DNA of 5,138 bases, from contig JARFQS010000056.1 of the NCBI GenBank assembly GCA_029287645.1, positions 1 through 5,138 on the forward strand, written 5' to 3'. This stretch comes from Thermoanaerobaculia bacterium. GTDB lineage: Bacteria > Acidobacteriota > Thermoanaerobaculia > Multivoradales > JAHEKO01. The position numbers and the translations under genes are program-made. Below, piece after piece: positions 1 through 5,138 of this stretch. Below the pieces are notes generated by a model, which ran no database searches, had not been told where the DNA came from, and was given only the letters and a program-made list of their open reading frames with translations. Numbering within the stretch: the first letter of the stretch is position 1; every line of letters begins with the position of its first letter.

Positions 1-771
1 CAGCAGATCACCACGATTCTGGATCGACTGGGATTGGCCGACAGGATCGGCTCGACCCGAGATCTACTGGCTGCCGTAGATCCGGGAGCGGCTATCGATA
101 TGGTGGGCGGCCTGCTGAACAGCGTCACCGGCATCTTCAACTACACATTTCTGATCCTGTTCTCGGTCGTATTCATGCTGGCGGAAGTGGCGAGCATTCC
201 CGATAAGCTCGAAGCAGCGTTCACCAGCTCCGCGGAGACTTTGAGGGCATTCAACCGCTTCAACAAGAGCTTGAATCGCTACATCGGACTCAAGACAGCC
301 ATAGGACTCATCACCGGCACGGCTGTGACAATTCTGGTGATGATCCTGGGGCTGGACTTTCCACTTCTGTGGGGACTGGTCGCATTCCTTTTCAACTATG
401 TCCCCAACATCGGATCGATTATCGCCGCGGTACCCGCGGTGCTCCTGGCCCTCGTACAGTGGGGTCTCGGTCGAGCGATCGTAGTGGCCGTGGGCTATTT
501 GGTGATCAATCTCCTGATCGGCAACCTCATCGAGCCCCGCGTCTTGGGAAGAGGCCTCGGCCTCTCGACTCTGGTGGTATTCCTGTCCTTGGTGTTCTGG
601 GGTTGGGTCCTCGGTCCCATGGGGATGCTGCTCTCGGTGCCCCTGACGATGACCCTGGTCATGGCCCTGGAGAGTCATGAGCGGACCCGTCGATTCGCGA
701 TTCTGCTCGGTATCGAGATCACCCGCACTGGTTCTGAGGACAAGTCGGGCAAGTCAGCTGTCGAAGGCTGA
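1..771 (+). CDS. AI-2E family transporter (permease), C-terminal part
   Basis: This is a partial gene: the frame is open from base 1 and ends at TGA 769-771, leaving 256 visible residues. The family usually runs to about 350 residues, so roughly the first hundred are missing. Several strongly hydrophobic segments are visible: one near residues 38-60, then a closely packed series from about residue 95 to 230. The signature region is typical of the AI-2E/PerM superfamily (PF01594): a FNYVPNIGS loop, then an IEPRVLGRGLGLS stretch and a GPMGMLLSVPLT segment near the end. The protein sits in the inner membrane. Known members export autoinducer-2 or act as Na+/H+ antiporters, and many have no known substrate, so the substrate here cannot be named. 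The tail after the last helix is short and charged. An internal TTG at 34 is in frame but is not a real start, because family homology should extend upstream of it. The next gene is on the same strand after a 178-bp gap, so co-transcription is uncertain. Confidence 0.93.
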   Translation, partial: QQITTILDRLGLADRIGSTRDLLAAVDPGAAIDMVGGLLNSVTGIFNYTFLILFSVVFMLAEVASIPDKLEAAFTSSAETLRAFNRFNKSLNRYIGLKTAIGLITGTAVTILVMILGLDFPLLWGLVAFLFNYVPNIGSIIAAVPAVLLALVQWGLGRAIVVAVGYLVINLLIGNLIEPRVLGRGLGLSTLVVFLSLVFWGWVLGPMGMLLSVPLTMTLVMALESHERTRRFAILLGIEITRTGSEDKSGKSAVEG

Positions 772-949
772 ATCCCCCTACGCCGTAGAAAAAGACTGTC
801 GGTCGAGAAGCCCGCCGACGTGGGATCGGGAGTCTGAGTGGGCTTCGCTGGGGAACCTATCGACAGTTGTGCATAATCGGATTTTCGATAGGCCGTCAGA
901 AATCGGGCCCCAGCGGGAACTCTCTTAGTAGACAGGGAAGTTGACGCCC
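772..949 (+). promoter_or_regulatory. Intergenic region with an 8-bp inverted repeat, possible promoter or operator
   Basis: No gene is supported in this gap between the transporter and the PAS-GGDEF-EAL gene. The clearest structure is a perfect inverted repeat: CCTATCGA at 856-863 and TCGATAGG at 885-892, separated by 21 bases. The spacer contains CATAAT at 872-877, which is one base from the sigma-70 -10 consensus, but I see no good -35 hexamer at the usual distance. The arrangement would fit an operator flanking a promoter for the downstream gene. It could also be a chance repeat. There is no convincing rho-independent terminator after the transporter stop: CTACGCCGTAG at 778-788 followed by a short A run is too small to count. 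Confidence 0.3.
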
Positions 950-988
950 ATGCTGAGAGATCTCGGTTCCAAGGGGAATGTGCCCATG
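934..988 (+). promoter_or_regulatory. Alternative translation start region of the PAS-GGDEF-EAL gene
   Basis: Two purine-rich Shine-Dalgarno-like stretches each precede an in-frame ATG. AGGGAAG at 934-940 lies before ATG 950, and AAGGGG at 971-976 lies before ATG 986. TTG 941 abuts the first purine stretch directly and so is poorly spaced to be a start. The bases GCCCATG recur at 946-952 and 982-988, exactly 12 codons apart. Starting at 986 would give 722 residues instead of 734. The sequence alone does not settle which start is used. Confidence 0.45.
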
Positions 989-3154
989 ACGAACGATCGA
1001 ACCCAACCCGTGCCAGGAGGAAGGGAACCTCTGGGCCTGCGACAGAACCTCGAGAGTTTGGACTTCAGAGAGGTCGGAGCAGAGGCTGGCGATGCAGCCG
1101 CTAACGACTTCGAGGTCGAGGACTACCGGGAGATCTTCGAGCATTCACTGAGCGGCTACGCTCTTCTCGAAATTCTCTTCGATGAGGACCACAACCTTCG
1201 CGACCTGATCCTGCTCGAAGTCAATCGCTCCTTCGAGTCGATCACCGGACTGCTGGGGTCGCAAGTCGTGGGCCGGAGGATTTCGGAGTCGATGCCGGGC
1301 CTCGATATCGGGCACTTGAAGGAGGCCATGGCCTGGCTGGAGGCAGGGGAGGGCGAGCCCTACCGATTCGATCAGTTTGTCGAGGGTCTGGGGAGGCACT
1401 TCGAGTTGTCGGTAGTCGCTTCCGGAAGAGGGCAGTGCGCGATCTTTCTGGCCGACATCACAGACAGACTGCGGGCTGAGAAGGCGCTCGAGGTCCAGGC
1501 CGTCTACTTCAGTGAGCTCTTCGAGAGATCGCCCCTGGCCATCGTCGTGCTCGACAACGACGATTGTGTGCAGGAGTGCAACGAAGGTTTCGAGAGACTG
1601 TTCGGATATCCACGTGAAGTGGCGCGAGGCAAGTCCATCAACCGGATCTTGGTTCGGCCAGAGGAACACGATGCCGCGAGCTCGATCTCTCAGAAGGTTC
1701 TTTTGGGAGATGTCGTCGACACGGAAGGGGTTCGCTTGCGAAGAGACGGGACGACGTTGGATGTGCGGATTCTGGCTCATCCGATCCGGCTGGGCGACGA
1801 GAACCTTGGTATCTATGGTATCTACAGCGATATCAGTGGTCGCAAACGCGATTCGCTGACACGACTTCCGAATCGCTCTACATTCATGGAGCGTGTCGAG
1901 ATCGAGTTGGAGAGGGCGTCTCGCGAGGACCACCTCACGGCATTTCTGACGTTGGACATCGATCGTCTCAAGGATGTCAACGATACCTATGGACTGGTCG
2001 TGGGAGATGCCCTCCTGGTCGCTGTGACGGAAAGGGTGAAGGAGACGCTGCGAGTCGGTGCCACAGTGGGTCGACTGGGTGGCGACGAGTTCGGCATCCT
2101 GCAGATGAACCTGACCGATGTCGGCAACGCGGCGGGGCTGGCGCGTCGCCTGCTGGCTGCCATGGAAGCTCCCTTTCACGTCGAGGGACACAGAATTCAC
2201 GTCGGCGCGAGCATCGGCATTGCATTGGCACCTGCCGGGCGGGTGGAAGCGAAACAGCTCTTGAGTCAGGCGGAGCGGGCCCTGGAGCAGGCCAAGATCG
2301 AGGGGCGGGGCATTTTCAAGTTCCATGCCGCCGACATGGACAGGAGGGTTCAGGAGCGAATGATCCTGGGTCAGGAGCTGCATGGTGCCCTCGAACGCAA
2401 CGAGCTCTTTCTGATGTATCAACCCCAGATAGAGCTGCCGAGCCGTAGAGTCATCGGATTGGAGGCTTTGTTGCGGTGGCGGCACCCGAGGTCCGGGCTG
2501 GTACCTCCCGACGAATTCGTTCCGGTAGCCGAGGCCAGCGGCGTCATCATTCCAATCGGAGATTGGGTTCTGCGGACGGCCTGCGAACAAGCCAAGCTGT
2601 GGCAGGATTCGATGGCACTGGATCTGCCGGTTGCGGTGAACCTGTCGGCCGTCCAATTCAAGAATCCCTTCTTCGCGGACACCGTGGTGCAGGCCCTGCA
2701 GGATACGGGCCTGCCGCCGGATCTGCTAGAGCTGGAGCTGACCGAGCGCATCCTGGTCGAAGCCACGCCGGCCGTGAAGAAGAGTCTGGCGAGACTCAGG
2801 AAGCTGGGTGTGAGGTTTGCCCTCGATGACTTCGGCAAGGGCTATTCGTCACTCGAGTATCTCCGGCAACTGCCACTGGAGAAGATCAAGATCGACAGGT
2901 CCTTTGTCAACAATCTCGAGAAGGATGACAGCGATGCAGCCATCGTCAGCGCCATCTCGGTGCTGGGGAGCCGCCTCGGCCTGAGGGTTCTGGCGGAAGG
3001 TGTCGAGAGAAGCTCGCAGCTGGATCTTCTGGCGGCTGAAGGCTGCAACGAGATCCAAGGCTTCTATTTCAGCCCTCCCAAAGAGGCAGGCGAGATCTCC
3101 AGGCTCCTGGTCGAAGGGAGTGAGTCGATCAGCCCTAGCCAGTGCGACAATTGA
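950..3154 (+). CDS. PAS-PAS-GGDEF-EAL cyclic-di-GMP signalling protein
   Basis: A soluble bifunctional-type protein of 734 residues with no visible membrane segment. Domains in order: PAS at about 58-172 (GYALLEILFDEDHN and LEVNRSFESITGL motifs, ending in DITDR), PAS at about 185-296 (ending YSDIS), GGDEF at about 302-455, EAL at about 472-722. The GGDEF motif is intact (residues 377-381, bases 2078-2092), with D and N nucleotide/metal ligands in DIDRLKDVND. Its inhibitory RxxD site reads RVGA, and the usual GH is GL. The EAL half keeps all expected catalytic residues: EAL at 505-507, the Asn in NLSAVQF, ELTE, the DD pair at 626-627, Lys in KIKIDRSF, AEGVE and Gln 703. A working phosphodiesterase is therefore likely. 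Cyclase activity is less certain, and GGDEF may act as a GTP-sensing regulator. The start is ambiguous: TTG 941, ATG 950 or ATG 986 (with AAGGGG at 971-976) are all in frame and none changes a domain. The gene converges on the thioredoxin gene with a 25-bp gap. Confidence 0.95.
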   Translation: MLRDLGSKGNVPMTNDRTQPVPGGREPLGLRQNLESLDFREVGAEAGDAAANDFEVEDYREIFEHSLSGYALLEILFDEDHNLRDLILLEVNRSFESITGLLGSQVVGRRISESMPGLDIGHLKEAMAWLEAGEGEPYRFDQFVEGLGRHFELSVVASGRGQCAIFLADITDRLRAEKALEVQAVYFSELFERSPLAIVVLDNDDCVQECNEGFERLFGYPREVARGKSINRILVRPEEHDAASSISQKVLLGDVVDTEGVRLRRDGTTLDVRILAHPIRLGDENLGIYGIYSDISGRKRDSLTRLPNRSTFMERVEIELERASREDHLTAFLTLDIDRLKDVNDTYGLVVGDALLVAVTERVKETLRVGATVGRLGGDEFGILQMNLTDVGNAAGLARRLLAAMEAPFHVEGHRIHVGASIGIALAPAGRVEAKQLLSQAERALEQAKIEGRGIFKFHAADMDRRVQERMILGQELHGALERNELFLMYQPQIELPSRRVIGLEALLRWRHPRSGLVPPDEFVPVAEASGVIIPIGDWVLRTACEQAKLWQDSMALDLPVAVNLSAVQFKNPFFADTVVQALQDTGLPPDLLELELTERILVEATPAVKKSLARLRKLGVRFALDDFGKGYSSLEYLRQLPLEKIKIDRSFVNNLEKDDSDAAIVSAISVLGSRLGLRVLAEGVERSSQLDLLAAEGCNEIQGFYFSPPKEAGEISRLLVEGSESISPSQCDN

Positions 3155-3179
3155 GACGAAGCAGCGCGCTATCTCGATG

Positions 3180-4880
3180 CTAGGTCGCTTCTTGGGCGGG
3201 CGGTGCTGCCTCAGCCAGGAAGGAGGAGCACCGAGCGGCCTGGGAGTCTTCACCCTCCGAGGGAAAGCTCTCGCAGGCGCTGTGAACGTAGTCGCGAAGG
3301 GAGGCGAGAGCCGCCTCGCGCTCGCCGGGCTCGCTCCACTCGAGGTAGCTGCGCTCGAGGCCTTCCAAACGCGACTGGTTTCCGCCGGCAAAGGCGTCGT
3401 CGAGAGCCAGCAGCTCGGCCAGCACCTCTTTCGAGTGACTCTCGATCGTCGGAATCTCGTCGGGAGCGAGCTCGAGGAGCTGGCGCAGATAGATGGTCCC
3501 CCACCGGAACCTGCTGTAGCGGCCTGTGGAGCTCTCATACGCCCTGCGGTACCAGACTAGCGCCTCCTCGGTCTCTCCGGCTTCCTGTTTCAGACTCCCT
3601 ATCCAGGTCATGAAGTAATAGGGAGCCACGGTGTCGTTCATCCTCGCGGCGAGCATTCCTTCGGCCTCGTCTTCGAGTCCCACGGAAGCGAGCAGATAGG
3701 CCATGGTGTTCAAGGCGGTTTGCAGCTCGCTTTCGGCAGTGGTTTCGTCCAGAGCCCACGCGACTCTCTCACGCACGCGATCCTTGAGGTCCTCGGGCGC
3801 TTCCCAAGCTTCGTCATTCGCTGCCCCAGACTCGGCCTTTGCGGCAAGCTCGGCCAGAGCGATCTGAGTCCGCAGGGCACTCAATCGATCATTCAGGGCG
3901 AGAGTCGAGTCGTTCTCGATGTCCACGAGCGCGGCTGTCCAGGAGGAGATGAGGTCCGACTCTTCCCGGGACCCGCTGGGAGCGAGTAGCCCGATCGTGT
4001 CCGTGCTGTAGTACAGGACCCAGACCAGGTTGGCTGACCGCAGGTCGCTGTCCGAGAGAATTCTCACAGACTCCTCTCGCAGAGTCGGAAGATCTTCGAT
4101 GGCGATACCGGGTGCATCCTCGGAGTTGGCGGATTGCCTCTGCATATCGGTTGCGGCTATCAAGTAGTGAGTCAGGAATCGGGACCTCTCGACGGCGATC
4201 GCGTCAGGGGTCTCGTCGTAGAGGCGCCGGAAGGTTGACATCTTCTCCTTGGCCGTCAATTCCACCGAGCTGTCCTGGCTCCAGGAGTAATAGGCCAGGA
4301 TGGCCAGGTCGGATTTGTCGGCCGAGGCCGGACCGGAGGCCATGACCTCTTCGAGCACGATCCTGACGGGACGAGTCGATGCCATGGCCGCGTCCAGAAC
4401 CTCCTGGTACCGATCGACAGGAAGGGTGCTCGGCATTCGCATGACTTCGTCTCCGGCGGGACTGAAGACGATGACTGTGGGATAACCCATGACCGCCAAC
4501 TTCTCTCCCCAGATCTGGGCCCTTTCCGTGTCTCCATCCAGATAGACCGGTACGAAGTCCTCCATCCTCGCGATGAACTCTGGACGAGTGAACAGCTTGT
4601 CTTTCAGGTAGTGGCACGGAGGGCACCACTCGGCACCCCAGTACAAGAAGACAGGCTTTCCCTCGGTGCTAGCCAAAGCAAAAGCCTCGTCTACATCCCC
4701 CTCGAACCATGAGATACCAGCTTCACTGTTGGCCTGATCTTGTTGCTGGAGCTCTTCTGAGGGCTTGGACGTGCAAGTCTGAAGCAGGAAGACAGCGACC
4801 AGCATCAGAAGCGTGAGAGTGGGAGCCGTAGGCCTGCCGGGCGTCAACTCGATGGGCTGTTCGAGAGAGTGGCGAAACAT
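3180..4880 (-). CDS. Exported thioredoxin-fold protein, probable lipoprotein, with TPR-like C-terminal domain
   Basis: A 566-residue protein that is probably a periplasmic, membrane-anchored thiol-disulfide reductase or isomerase. A hydrophobic segment at about residues 20-35 ends in LLQTC, with Cys36 as the candidate lipidated residue. Gln and Thr at -2 and -1 make the lipobox non-canonical, so a plain Sec signal or an uncleaved anchor is possible. The thioredoxin-like domain covers about 55-165. It has active site WCPPC (Cys86 and Cys89), the following helix, and the cis-proline motif GYPT (Pro134), resembling Thioredoxin_7/DsbD-gamma or TlpA-like folds. The remaining 400 residues are mostly helical, with two TPR-like units near 386-453, and I do not recognise them as a named family. 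The only other cysteines are Cys536 and Cys551. ATG 4880 is chosen because GAGGAGG lies eight bases upstream and the signal segment then falls near the N-terminus. A longer frame reaching TTG 5042 adds 54 residues without exported-protein character. An EAL gene lies 158 bp upstream on the same strand. Confidence 0.88.
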   Translation of the reverse strand: MFRHSLEQPIELTPGRPTAPTLTLLMLVAVFLLQTCTSKPSEELQQQDQANSEAGISWFEGDVDEAFALASTEGKPVFLYWGAEWCPPCHYLKDKLFTRPEFIARMEDFVPVYLDGDTERAQIWGEKLAVMGYPTVIVFSPAGDEVMRMPSTLPVDRYQEVLDAAMASTRPVRIVLEEVMASGPASADKSDLAILAYYSWSQDSSVELTAKEKMSTFRRLYDETPDAIAVERSRFLTHYLIAATDMQRQSANSEDAPGIAIEDLPTLREESVRILSDSDLRSANLVWVLYYSTDTIGLLAPSGSREESDLISSWTAALVDIENDSTLALNDRLSALRTQIALAELAAKAESGAANDEAWEAPEDLKDRVRERVAWALDETTAESELQTALNTMAYLLASVGLEDEAEGMLAARMNDTVAPYYFMTWIGSLKQEAGETEEALVWYRRAYESSTGRYSRFRWGTIYLRQLLELAPDEIPTIESHSKEVLAELLALDDAFAGGNQSRLEGLERSYLEWSEPGEREAALASLRDYVHSACESFPSEGEDSQAARCSSFLAEAAPPAQEAT

Positions 4881-4888
4881 GTTGTGGT

Positions 4889-4895
4889 CCTCCTC
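4889..4895 (-). promoter_or_regulatory. Strong ribosome binding site of the thioredoxin-fold gene
   Basis: Read on the minus strand, GAGGAGG is followed by eight bases and then ATG at 4880-4878. This is close to the ideal Shine-Dalgarno sequence and spacing. It settles the start codon against the longer open frame. The upstream half of the site belongs to the 12-bp palindrome at 4893-4904, so it could be partly masked by RNA structure. Confidence 0.85.
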
Positions 4896-4918
4896 GGATC
4901 CGAGACGACAGATCTCGG
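4893..4918 (-). promoter_or_regulatory. Overlapping hairpins next to the thioredoxin-gene ribosome binding site
   Basis: In the minus-strand transcript, CCGAGA (4918-4913) can pair with TCTCGG (4905-4900) in a 6-bp stem with a 7-base loop. The same TCTCGG can instead pair downstream with CCGAGG, within the perfect palindrome CTCGGATCCGAG at 4893-4904. That second fold covers the first bases of the GAGGAGG Shine-Dalgarno. The two folds are mutually exclusive, so this could be a small translational switch. The stems are short and the regulatory role is inference. Confidence 0.3.
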
Positions 4919-4930
4919 CCGGGCGATGGT

Positions 4931-4949
4931 ATCCCAGTTTCACCGGGAT
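4931..4949 (-). promoter_or_regulatory. Hairpin in the leader of the thioredoxin-fold gene
   Basis: The minus-strand RNA reads ATCCCGGTGAAACTGGGAT. It folds into an 8-bp stem with one G-U pair and a GAA loop, about 50 bases before the start codon. No U-run follows, so it is not a standard rho-independent terminator. It may be a leader structure, a protein-binding site on DNA, or chance. On the plus strand the stem has an A-C mismatch at the G-U position, so the fold is better in the minus transcript, the direction of the flanking genes. The rest of 4950-5038 shows no clear promoter, only a pyrimidine-rich stretch on the minus strand at about 5000-5013. Confidence 0.35.
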
Positions 4950-5038
4950 GTCGTGACTCTCGAAAGCGGTGTTCGACCGTGGTGGTCTTGGATCGAGATG
5001 GGAAGAAAGAGACGGGCAGGTGCAGGGCCTGTGAGGGA

Positions 5039-5138
5039 TCAACCCTCGTGAGAGTGGACCCTGCTCGACTCCAGGATGTTGGCGAGGGGCTGCGGGTGCG
5101 CGATGCCGAAGCCCTGCACGTAGTCGACGTTCATGAGG
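5039..5138 (-). CDS. EAL-domain protein, C-terminal fragment (cyclic-di-GMP phosphodiesterase family)
   Basis: Only the last 32 codons are in the window. The frame enters from the right edge with one extra base and ends at TGA 5041-5039. The visible stretch NVDYVQGFGIAHPQPL matches the C-terminal end of EAL domains, where V/A-QG-Y/F is followed by a short strand and a proline-containing P-x-P-L turn. The Gln in VQGF is the late catalytic-pocket residue of EAL phosphodiesterases. After that come a short helix (ANILESS) and a tail of about eight residues, so EAL is the C-terminal domain of this protein. What precedes it (GGDEF, PAS, receiver or membrane domain) cannot be seen. It differs clearly from the EAL end of the gene at 950-3154, which reads EIQGFYFSPP, so the two are not recent copies. 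It is on the same strand as the thioredoxin-fold gene, 158 bp upstream of it. Activity cannot be judged from the fragment. Confidence 0.8.
   Translation of the reverse strand, partial: LMNVDYVQGFGIAHPQPLANILESSRVHSHEG

Noticed and set aside
64..678. A 204-codon minus-strand open frame opposite the AI-2E transporter
   Set aside because: It is a shadow of the hydrophobic transporter codons. The product is His/Gln/Asp-rich, with no domain and no ribosome binding site that I could support.
677..928. An 83-codon plus-strand open frame spanning the transporter end and the intergenic gap
   Set aside because: It starts inside the transporter in another frame. The product is Ser/Arg-rich low-complexity sequence with no recognisable motif.
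1145..2656. A 503-codon open frame on the minus strand opposite the PAS-GGDEF-EAL gene
   Set aside because: It lies wholly antisense to a gene with clear domain homology, and its product shows no recognisable fold. It is rich in Gln, His, Arg and Asp, as expected from reading conserved codons backwards.
3200..3232. Inverted repeat CGGTGCT / AGCACCG near the end of the thioredoxin gene, considered as a terminator
   Set aside because: The stem is 7 bp with a 19-base loop, has no U-run on either strand, and sits inside coding sequence.
3000..3613. Plus-strand open frames overlapping the 3' end of the thioredoxin gene (186 and 136 codons)
   Set aside because: They are antisense to the thioredoxin gene and Arg/Ser/Pro-rich, with no recognised domain. 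They are ordinary shadows in G+C-rich DNA.
4881..5042. A 54-residue N-terminal extension of the thioredoxin-fold protein starting at TTG 5042, overlapping the upstream TGA
   Set aside because: The extension lacks protein-like features, would bury the signal segment, and has no well-spaced Shine-Dalgarno. GAGGAGG before ATG 4880 is far better. The TTG/TGA overlap is probably coincidence.

Overview
The window looks like chromosomal sequence from a free-living Gram-negative bacterium. It is G+C-rich by eye. It encodes a polytopic AI-2E-type permease, two proteins carrying cyclic-di-GMP domains, and an exported, probably lipid-anchored thioredoxin-fold protein. Proteobacteria or a related didermal phylum would fit, but nothing here fixes the genus. 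I see no mobile elements, tRNA or rRNA genes, CRISPR arrays or phage genes.

Layout. (1) Positions 1-771, plus strand: the C-terminal part of an AI-2E family transporter, cut by the window start. (2) Positions 772-949: a non-coding gap holding a perfect 8-bp inverted repeat. (3) Positions 950-3154, plus strand: a PAS-PAS-GGDEF-EAL protein. Its EAL residues are intact. Its GGDEF half has a degenerate inhibitory site and an unusually short PAS-to-GGDEF linker. (4) A 25-bp convergent gap. (5) Positions 3180-4880, minus strand: a thioredoxin-fold protein with a signal peptide or lipobox, a CPPC active site and a long helical TPR-like C-terminus. (6) Positions 4881-5038: a leader region with a strong Shine-Dalgarno and several hairpins. 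(7) Positions 5039-5138, minus strand: the last 32 residues of a second EAL-domain protein, entering from the right edge.

How they may work together. The PAS-GGDEF-EAL protein most likely senses a ligand or redox state and degrades (possibly also makes) cyclic-di-GMP. The second EAL protein lies upstream of the thioredoxin gene on the same strand, so two cyclic-di-GMP genes flank an envelope thiol-redox protein. A functional link is inference only. The best leads are the trimmed signalling linker in the GGDEF-EAL protein, the unassigned C-terminal domain of the thioredoxin protein with its single extra cysteine pair, and the structured leader before that gene. I found no convincing evidence of a wholly new multi-gene system.
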